A stretch of 64,000 bases of DNA, taken from contig NZ_BAABHJ010000001.1 of the NCBI RefSeq assembly GCF_039542035.1, forward strand, positions 372,001-436,000, written 5' to 3'. The notes under the pieces are model-generated. The model saw nothing but the letters and a program-made list of their open reading frames with translations. It made no database searches and had not been told where the DNA came from. Shown here piece by piece: positions 58,586 to 64,000 of the stretch. How positions within the stretch are numbered: position 1 is the stretch's first letter; each line of letters begins with the position of its first letter. Both the position numbers and the translations under genes were made by a program. The stretch is from Actinoallomurus liliacearum (GTDB lineage Bacteria > Actinomycetota > Actinomycetes > Streptosporangiales > Streptosporangiaceae).

Positions 58586-59493
58586 CGGGGGTCTCCGGCG
58601 AGGTATTCGACGCTGTCGGCGGTGAGTTCCATGAACGCCTCCTCCAGCGAGGCTGTGCGGGGGGCGAGTTCGTGGAGCAGCACCCGGTGCTGGAAGGCGA
58701 GTTCGCCGATGCGGGCGGCGCTCAGCCCAGTGACCATGAGCGCCCGGTCGCCGTCCGGTCGCACGGACCCGCCCTCGGCGGTCAGGACGGCCGCGAGCGC
58801 GGAGGTGTCGGGCGTGCGCACGATCACGCTCTGGGGCGTGCCGCGGGCCGCGAACCCGGCCAGGCTCTCGTCGGCGATCAGCTCGCCCCGGCCGATGACG
58901 ATGAGATGGTCGGCGGTGTGCTCCATCTCGCTCATGAGGTGGCTGGAGACGAACACGGTCCGGCCCTCGGCGGCCAGGCGGCGGAACAGGCCGCGGACCC
59001 ACCGCACGCCCTCGGGATCGAGGCCGTTGATCGGCTCGTCGAACAGCAGGACGGGCGGGTCGCCGAGCAGGGCGGTCGCGATGCCGAGCCGCTGCCTCAT
59101 GCCGAGGGAGAACCCGCCGATGCGACGGCGCGCCGCCTCCGTCAGTCCCACCTCGCGCAGGACCTCGTCCACCCGGCCGCGCGGGATCCGGTTGGCGCGG
59201 GCGAGGGTGGACAGGTGCGCGTACGCGGTGCGGCCGCCGTGCACGTCCTGGGCGCCGAGCAGCGCGCCGACGTGACGGAGCCCGCGCGGGCGGTCGCGGA
59301 ACGGATGGCCGGCGACGGTGGCGGTTCCGCTGGTGGGCTCGTTCAGCCCGAGGATCATCCGCAGGGTGGTGCTCTTGCCCGCGCCGTTGGGGCCGAGGAA
59401 CCCGGTGACGTGTCCGGGGCGCACGCTGAAGGTCAATCCGTTGACGGCCGTCTTCGAGCCGTAGCGCTTCGTCAGTCCGCTCACTTCGATCAC
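58582..59493 (-). CDS. ABC exporter ATPase
   Basis: A 303-residue ATPase: MIEVSGLTKRYGSKTAV start, Walker A GPNGAGKST, signature FSLGMRQRLGIA and Walker B VLLFDEPINGLDPEG. The LGMRQRL form of the signature is the group used in BcrA/NatA-type exporters. I chose GTG 59493 to match family starts; ATG 59547 would add 18 residues and neither has a strong ribosome site. Coupled to the permease downstream. Confidence 0.9.
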   Translation of the reverse strand: MIEVSGLTKRYGSKTAVNGLTFSVRPGHVTGFLGPNGAGKSTTLRMILGLNEPTSGTATVAGHPFRDRPRGLRHVGALLGAQDVHGGRTAYAHLSTLARANRIPRGRVDEVLREVGLTEAARRRIGGFSLGMRQRLGIATALLGDPPVLLFDEPINGLDPEGVRWVRGLFRRLAAEGRTVFVSSHLMSEMEHTADHLIVIGRGELIADESLAGFAARGTPQSVIVRTPDTSALAAVLTAEGGSVRPDGDRALMVTGLSAARIGELAFQHRVLLHELAPRTASLEEAFMELTADSVEYLAGDPR

Positions 59494-59627
59494 GGGGCCA
59501 ACGGTGTCGCGCGCCGGGTCCGCCGCGCATCGGGCCGTCGTCGGCATTCGCGTGGCGCGGGTGCCGACCGTGGTCGTACATCCGTGGTCCGATGCCGCAC
59601 GAAGATCAGACGATTACGATTCCAGGC

Positions 59628-60833
59628 ATGTCCGCCGTGCCCCCTTCTCCCCTGTTCAAGCGCGTACCGCCGGGCGCGTGGACGGCCCTGGCCTGGTGCG
59701 CCGGCACGATGTTCACGTTCCTCATCCGGATGAGACTGCCCGCGGAGAGCGTGGCCTCGGTCTACCCTGGGGTCCTCTTCCACCGGTGGGACGGCCGGAC
59801 GACGCTGGCGCTGGCCACGGCGCTCACGCTGCTCGGTGGCGGCCTGCTGCGGCGGTGGCCGATCGCGGCTCTCGTCCTGGTGCTCGCCGGTTCCGTCTTC
59901 GGGACGCTCCCGCTGAGCGTCGGCGCGATCCCGGTGCCGCAGTTCCTGTCCGTCGACGTCGCCCTGTACTTCATCGCGGCCACCGGGCGACGCCGGGTGT
60001 CCCTCACCGCCGCCGGTCTGGTCTTCGCCACGCTCACGGCGTTTCTCACGTTCCGGCTGGCCTGCGATTGGACCATTGGGACGTCGACGGAGCTGGCCGT
60101 GGCGATGACCGCGCTGGTCGCCTGGCTCATCGGCAACTCGACGCACCAGGCCCGCGAGCACGCCGAGGCCAGGCGGGCCCAGACCGCGGCCGAGGCGGTC
60201 ACCGCCGAGCGGCTCCGGATCGCGCGCGAACTGCACGACATGGTCGCGCACACCATCGGCATCGTCGCCCTCCAGGCCGGCGCGGCGCGAAGAGTCATCG
60301 ACACGCAGCCCACCGGAGCGCGCGACGCCCTGTGGGAGGTGGAGATGGCGAGCAGAGAGACGCTGTCCGGGCTGCGCCGGATGCTCGGCGCCCTCCGCCA
60401 GGCCGAGCTGAAGGACGGAGCACGGGCGACGGTGCTCGACGAGATGCCCGGCCTGGCCGACGTCGACCGGCTGGCCGCGACGACGACCGCCGCCGGGGTC
60501 CGCATCGACGTCCACTGGCAGGGGGAACGCCGCCCGCTGCCCCCGGAGGTCGACCTGTCGGCGTACCGGATCATCCAGGAGGCCGTCACCAACGTGGTCC
60601 GCCACGCCGACGCTCGATCATGCGTCGTGTCCATCGACTGCCTGGAGGATGAGCTGTCGATCGAGGTCGTCGACGACGGCCGCGGCCACGGCACCACCCC
60701 CGGCACCGGCTACGGCCTGGTCGGCATGCGCGAGCGCGCCGCCCTGCTGCACGGCGACCTCACCGCCGGACCACGGACCGAAGGCGGCTTCCGCGTCGCG
60801 GCCCGCTTCCCGCTGCCGGCGGGAGTCAGATGA
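59628..60833 (+). CDS. Sensor histidine kinase (NarL/DesK-type), copy 1
   Basis: A 401-residue kinase: four to five membrane helices (about 20-165), HisKA_3 dimerisation domain with phospho-accepting His in ARELHDMVAHTIG and a HATPase domain with DLSAYRIIQEAVTNVVRHA, VVDDGRGHG and GYGLVGMRERAALL. The membrane domain has no extracytoplasmic sensing domain. I chose ATG 59628; TACGAT eight bases before it looks like a -10 box, so the message may be leaderless. ATG 59592 is the alternative. It overlaps copy 2 by 4 bp. Confidence 0.9.
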   Translation: MSAVPPSPLFKRVPPGAWTALAWCAGTMFTFLIRMRLPAESVASVYPGVLFHRWDGRTTLALATALTLLGGGLLRRWPIAALVLVLAGSVFGTLPLSVGAIPVPQFLSVDVALYFIAATGRRRVSLTAAGLVFATLTAFLTFRLACDWTIGTSTELAVAMTALVAWLIGNSTHQAREHAEARRAQTAAEAVTAERLRIARELHDMVAHTIGIVALQAGAARRVIDTQPTGARDALWEVEMASRETLSGLRRMLGALRQAELKDGARATVLDEMPGLADVDRLAATTTAAGVRIDVHWQGERRPLPPEVDLSAYRIIQEAVTNVVRHADARSCVVSIDCLEDELSIEVVDDGRGHGTTPGTGYGLVGMRERAALLHGDLTAGPRTEGGFRVAARFPLPAGVR

Positions 60834-61972
60834 TGAGGAGGGCGATCACGGCCTGGGGCGGAGCCGTCCTGTTCCCTCTCGCGCTGGCCTGGTCACAACT
60901 GGGCTCGCCGGGCCCCAGGCTGTACTACAACCCTGCCCTGGCCGTGGCGGCGATGTTGTCGATGACCCTGCTCATCGGCGTGCTCCGGCGGGTCCCGCTG
61001 CTCGCGCTGTTCATGATGCTCCTCGGCTGCGTCGCCGTGGTCCTGCTGGCGAATCCACAGCACCAGAGCGGCCGAGCCCCGTTCCTTCCCTTTCTGGCGG
61101 TGGATCTGGCCCTGGCGTTCATCGTCGCCACCCGGACCTCTCGGGTCTCGATCGCCGCCGTCCTGCTGTCCCTCGTTGTGCAGTTCCTGACCGTCGGGGC
61201 CTTCTCCGACGGAACGGACGTGGGCAGCAACGCCGAGATGGCCCTGCTGGCGCTCGCCACGGCGTACATGGTCGGCAGGCTGATCCGCGAGCGCCGCGAG
61301 CACGGGGAGGCGCTGCGTACGCGCGCGGTGGCCGACGCCGTCACCGCCGAGCGGCTCCGGATCGCGCGCGAGATGCACGACATGGTCGCGCACACCATCG
61401 GCATCGTCGCACTCCAGGCCGGCGCGGCGAAACGAGTGATCGACACGCAGCCCGCACGGGCGCGCGAGGCGCTCGGCGAGGTCGAGACCGCCAGCCGGGA
61501 GACGCTGTCCGGGCTGCGCCGGATGCTCGGCGCCCTCCGCCAGGCGGAACTGGAGAAGGGGGCCGAGACCGCGCCGCTCGACGAGATGCCCGGCCTGGCG
61601 GACGTCGACCGGCTGGCCGCGACGACGACCGCCGCCGGGGTCCGTGTCGACGTCCGCCGGCGAGGGGAACGCCGCCCGCTGCCCCCGGAGGTCGACCTGT
61701 CGGCGTACCGGATCATCCAGGAGGCCGTCACCAACGTGGTCCGCCACGCCGACGCCACCTCCTGCACCGTCTCCATCGACTACCAGGACGAAGACGTGTC
61801 GATCGAGGTCGTCGACGACGGCCGCGGCCACGGCACCACGACCGGCACCGGCTACGGCCTGGTCGGCATGCGCGAGCGCGCCGCCCTGCTGCACGGTGAC
61901 CTCACCGCCGGACCACGGACCGAAGGCGGGTTCCGCGTGACCGCTCGCCTCCCCCTACCGACAGGAGTTTCA
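60198..61972 (+). repeat. Tandem duplication of the kinase catalytic region
   Basis: DNA of copy 1 from about 60198 recurs in copy 2 at a constant offset of 1142 bp (for example 60198 to 61340 and 60541 to 61683), with long identical stretches through dimerisation, ATPase and 3' ends. The 5' halves coding the membrane domains are only distantly similar. This pattern indicates tandem duplication followed by gene conversion of the 3' halves, or membrane-domain swapping. Confidence 0.75.
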
Positions 61973-61975
61973 TGA
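60830..61975 (+). CDS. Sensor histidine kinase (NarL/DesK-type), copy 2
   Basis: A 381-residue kinase with the same plan as the gene before it: membrane domain (about 5-150), AREMHDMVAHTIG His box and a near-identical ATPase domain. Its membrane domain differs in sequence, so it may sense a different signal or form heterodimers with copy 1. ATG 60830 overlaps the first kinase's stop, and its own stop overlaps the regulator's ATG (61972-61975). Confidence 0.9.
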   Translation: MMRRAITAWGGAVLFPLALAWSQLGSPGPRLYYNPALAVAAMLSMTLLIGVLRRVPLLALFMMLLGCVAVVLLANPQHQSGRAPFLPFLAVDLALAFIVATRTSRVSIAAVLLSLVVQFLTVGAFSDGTDVGSNAEMALLALATAYMVGRLIRERREHGEALRTRAVADAVTAERLRIAREMHDMVAHTIGIVALQAGAAKRVIDTQPARAREALGEVETASRETLSGLRRMLGALRQAELEKGAETAPLDEMPGLADVDRLAATTTAAGVRVDVRRRGERRPLPPEVDLSAYRIIQEAVTNVVRHADATSCTVSIDYQDEDVSIEVVDDGRGHGTTTGTGYGLVGMRERAALLHGDLTAGPRTEGGFRVTARLPLPTGVS

Positions 61976-62628
61976 CCGTCCGCGTTGTCCTCGCCGACGA
62001 CCAGCCGCTGGTGCGCACCGCACTGCAGATGGTCATCACCGACGCACCCGACATCGAGGTCGTCGGAGAGGCCGGAAACGGCGCCGAGGCGGTCGAGCTG
62101 GCCGGAAGCCTCGAGCCGGATGTCGTCGTGATGGACATCCGCATGCCCGGGATGGACGGGATCGAGGCGACTCGGCGGATCACCGCCGACGGCGGATCGA
62201 CGCACGTCGTCGTCCTCACCACGTTCGACGACGACGACTACGTCTACGGTGCCCTGCGCGCCGGTGCGGCCGGGTTCCTCGTCAAGGACATGGCGCTGGA
62301 CGACATCCTCACCGCCATCCGCGTCGTCGCCGCCGGGGACGGTCTGATCGCGCCGAGCGTCACGCGCCGCCTGATCGAGGAGTTCGCCGACCGCCCGGGA
62401 CCCGTTCCCGGACGGCGCACGCTCAACGGCATCACCGAACGCGAGCACGAGGTGCTGACCCTCGTCGGACGCGGCCTGTCCAACGCCGAGATCGCGGCCG
62501 AGCTGGTCATCAGCGTGGCGACCGTCAAGACCTACGTGACCCGGCTGCTGACCAAGCTGGACGCCCGCGACCGGGTGCAGCTCGTCATCATCGCCTACGA
62601 GACCGGCCTGGTGACCGCGGCGCATTGA
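61972..62628 (+). CDS. LuxR/NarL-family response regulator
   Basis: A 218-residue regulator. The receiver domain has acidic DD at the N-terminus (VLADDQPLV), phospho-acceptor Asp in VVVMDIRMPGMDG, Thr in VLTTFDDDD and Lys in FLVKDMAL. The LuxR HTH follows: ITEREHEVLTLVGRGLSNAE and TVKTYVTRLLTKL. Both kinases are expected to feed it. The likely targets are its own operon and the divergent ABC exporter 2.3 kb upstream. An IS remnant begins within 6 bp of its stop. Confidence 0.93.
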   Translation: MTVRVVLADDQPLVRTALQMVITDAPDIEVVGEAGNGAEAVELAGSLEPDVVVMDIRMPGMDGIEATRRITADGGSTHVVVLTTFDDDDYVYGALRAGAAGFLVKDMALDDILTAIRVVAAGDGLIAPSVTRRLIEEFADRPGPVPGRRTLNGITEREHEVLTLVGRGLSNAEIAAELVISVATVKTYVTRLLTKLDARDRVQLVIIAYETGLVTAAH

Positions 62629-63595
62629 CGTCCTCCCCCATCTGAAGATGGGGGATTCCAGACCCGATCTCTACCCTGGAGATGAAGACAGGTTGAGGTT
62701 CGCGGTTCATGGCCCCGCCCAGCGGCTGAAGGGCTCCCCGCGCTGTCACCGTCCGTCCGACGGCGAGGTCTCTGATGTTCTTGGCCGCGTTCACATCCGC
62801 GTGATCGACATGCCCGCAGGCGCGACAACGGAAGACCGCTTGGCTCTCACGGTTCTCCGCAGCGCGATGCCCGCAGGCATGACAGGTCTGAGACGTGTAC
62901 GCGGGCCTGATCTTTTCCACCCGGCCTGGTGCCTTCTGCTCCAGTCGGGTGACCAGTTGGCCCCAGCCGGCCTCGTGGATGGAGCGGTTGAGCCCGGCCT
63001 TGGCCCGTACGTTCGTGCCCGGCGCGGCGAGGGTGCCGCGCGCGGACCGCACCATGTTCTTGATCTTCAAATCCTCGACCCGGATCAGGTCATACTCGGC
63101 GGCGAGACGGGTGGAGGTCTGCTCCACCCAGTCCTTACGCCGGTCGGCCTCCCGCGCCTTGATTCGGGCGATTGTGGTCTTGACTCGTGCCCGGCGGTTC
63201 GACCCGCGCTTGGTGCGCGCGAGTCTGCGTTGCAGGCGCCGCAGGCGGGTGGCCTCGGTCTTACGCAGGCCGGGTACAGACAGCTTTTCGCCGGTGGGCA
63301 GGGCGGCGGAGACGGCCACTCCGCGATCGACGCCGACGACCTCGCCTGTGCCGGGGCCGTCGATGGATGGCGGAATCACCGCAAAGCACACATGCCAGCG
63401 GCCCGCCCGGTCCCGGTTCACCCGAAAGGACTTGGCCGAATCGGGGATTTGGCGGGACCAACGGAACCGCACCCAGCCGACCTTCGGGATCCACACCTCA
63501 CCCGTCTTGCGGGACAGCCGCCGGACATCCCAGTGTTTGCCCCGTTTGCCGACGATCCGGTAACCCTCGTGGATGCCAGCTTTGCGCCAGGTGGG
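62588..63595 (-). pseudogene. tnpB: tnpB (IS200/IS605 OrfB), 5'-truncated
   Basis: The frame reads from TnpB's middle (PTWRKAGIHEGYRIVGKRG) to its end, about 336 codons. RuvC acids are present: Asp in VGVDRGVAVS, Glu in IRVEDLKIKNM and Asp in HADVNAAKNI, as is the zinc finger TCHACGH...RCRACGH. Roughly the first 100 residues are gone: homology stops at 63595 and an unrelated gene begins at once. No start codon or ribosome site remains. The frame has no stop before 62588, so it runs through the terminal hairpin into the response-regulator gene. Confidence 0.8.
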
Positions 63596-63600
63596 CCGAC
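62629..63600 (-). mobile_element. IS200/IS605-family remnant
   Basis: Holds the truncated tnpB and the right-end hairpin (62634-62655) but no tnpA and no left end. The element sits directly after the response-regulator stop (62628) and against a broken hydrolase gene (from 63601). It cannot move by itself. Confidence 0.7.
62634..62655. repeat. IS right-end hairpin
   Basis: TCCCCCATCT (62634-62643) and AGATGGGGGA (62646-62655) are perfect reverse complements with a GA spacer, a subterminal hairpin of the sort TnpA recognises at IS200/IS605 right ends. It could also terminate the two-component operon. Confidence 0.65.
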
Positions 63601-64000
63601 GCCCTGACCGTCGCGGCCGCGCAGATCCCGGTCGGCTGCGACCCCGAGGCCGACGGCACGGCCGTCCGGGAGATGATGACGGCGGCGAGAGCGGCGGGCG
63701 CCCGGCTCGTCCAGTTCCCCGAAGGCGCGATCTCCGGCTATCCCGGCGACCGGGCGGCGAAACAGGCCCTGTCCGGCTGGAACGTCGACTGGGCCGCCGT
63801 CCGGGAGCAACTAGAGGGCGTCGCCGCGTTGGCGGGTGAGCTCGGCCTGTGTGGGTGGTGGTCGGCGGCAACCACCGTCTGACACCCCCGAACCGGCCGC
63901 ACAACAGCCTGTACGTCATCTCCGACCAGGGTGAGCCGGTCGGCCGGTACGACAAGAGGCGGTGCTCGCACACCGAGATCGGCGACTGGTACTCCCCCGG
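63601..64000 (+). pseudogene. Broken carbon-nitrogen hydrolase (nitrilase family), partial
   Basis: From 63601 the frame encodes ALTVAAAQIPVGCDPEADGT, then LVQFPEGAISGYPGDRAA with the catalytic Glu. At about 63848-63853 a TG repeat (TGTGTG) shifts the frame: reading on gives a stop at 63880, whereas moving to the next frame restores LWVVVGGNHRLTPPNRPHNS and YDKRRCSHTEIGDWYSPG with the catalytic Lys. The start codon is missing because the IS remnant abuts position 63601. It runs off the right edge. A sequencing error at the TG repeat could mimic the frameshift, but not the lost start. Confidence 0.72.

Noticed and set aside
1..64000. CRISPR array, tRNA, rRNA, prophage or large secondary-metabolite cluster
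   Set aside because: I found no regularly spaced repeats, no cloverleaf-like sequence with CCA or GTTC loops, no ribosomal RNA signatures and no PKS/NRPS-type genes.

Overview
The window is high-GC actinobacterial DNA with long genes, strong third-position GC, many GTG/TTG starts and many 4-bp ATGA/GTGA overlaps. The suf operon with a SufU scaffold, an actinobacterial-type SufR, a Tat-exported GH3 protein, CtaA/COX15 and a PAPS-type sulfotransferase point to a soil actinomycete. Family-level placement (Streptosporangiales, perhaps Thermomonosporaceae) is a weak guess. I see no rRNA, tRNA, CRISPR array, phage block or polyketide/NRPS cluster; most of the window looks like ordinary chromosome.

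Layout. 1-3.2 kb: a MocR regulator divergent from a YczE-type membrane protein, then an MFS transporter. 3.3-12.9 kb: GH15 glucoamylase/trehalase, an LD-carboxypeptidase coupled to an unknown protein, two SDRs, a Tat-exported GH3 protein, a sulfotransferase and several small envelope proteins. 13-25.9 kb: an ABC exporter, a secreted S15-like peptidase, aldo/keto reductase, biotin synthase, enoyl-CoA hydratase, a small HTH protein, an ABC-F ATPase with a probable attenuator leader, a DUF2330 protein and a degenerate EAL protein. 25.9-31.9 kb: an esterase, a second MocR regulator divergent from a hydrolase-SDR operon, an SRPBCC protein and a stand-alone HD (p)ppGpp-hydrolase-like protein. 31.9-38.4 kb: a complete suf operon (sufR-B-D-Rieske-C-S-U-DUF59) with a SufR-type operator and a DtxR/IdeR-like iron box upstream. 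38.4-48 kb: DHA2 exporter, epoxide hydrolase, ornithine carbamoyltransferase behind a clear ARG box, an ABC-2 exporter, an EamA transporter, heme A synthase and an esterase. 47.5-52.2 kb is a zone of decay: a broken MmyB-type regulator, an MMPL remnant joined in frame to PolX, an orphan CrtI-type desaturase and a truncated reductase. 52.2-56.4 kb: a GntR regulator with a perfect 20-bp palindrome, divergent from a three-gene 2-oxoacid dehydrogenase operon. 56.6-62.6 kb: a MarR gene coupled to an unknown protein, an ABC-2 exporter, and a divergent two-component cluster with two tandem paralogous histidine kinases and one response regulator. 62.6-64 kb: an IS200/IS605-type TnpB remnant abutting a broken carbon-nitrogen hydrolase gene that runs off the right edge.

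Regulation is the most informative layer. Regulator/target pairs with visible operator-like sequence occur for YczE, the hydrolase-SDR operon, suf, ornithine carbamoyltransferase and the dehydrogenase operon. The ABC-F gene appears to be controlled by transcription attenuation with a four-residue leader peptide.

I did not find a convincingly new multi-gene system. The best candidates for something under-described are the twin-kinase/one-regulator cluster, the ABC-F leader, the catalytically degenerate EAL protein with a conserved C-terminal module, and the MarR-coupled 150-residue protein.
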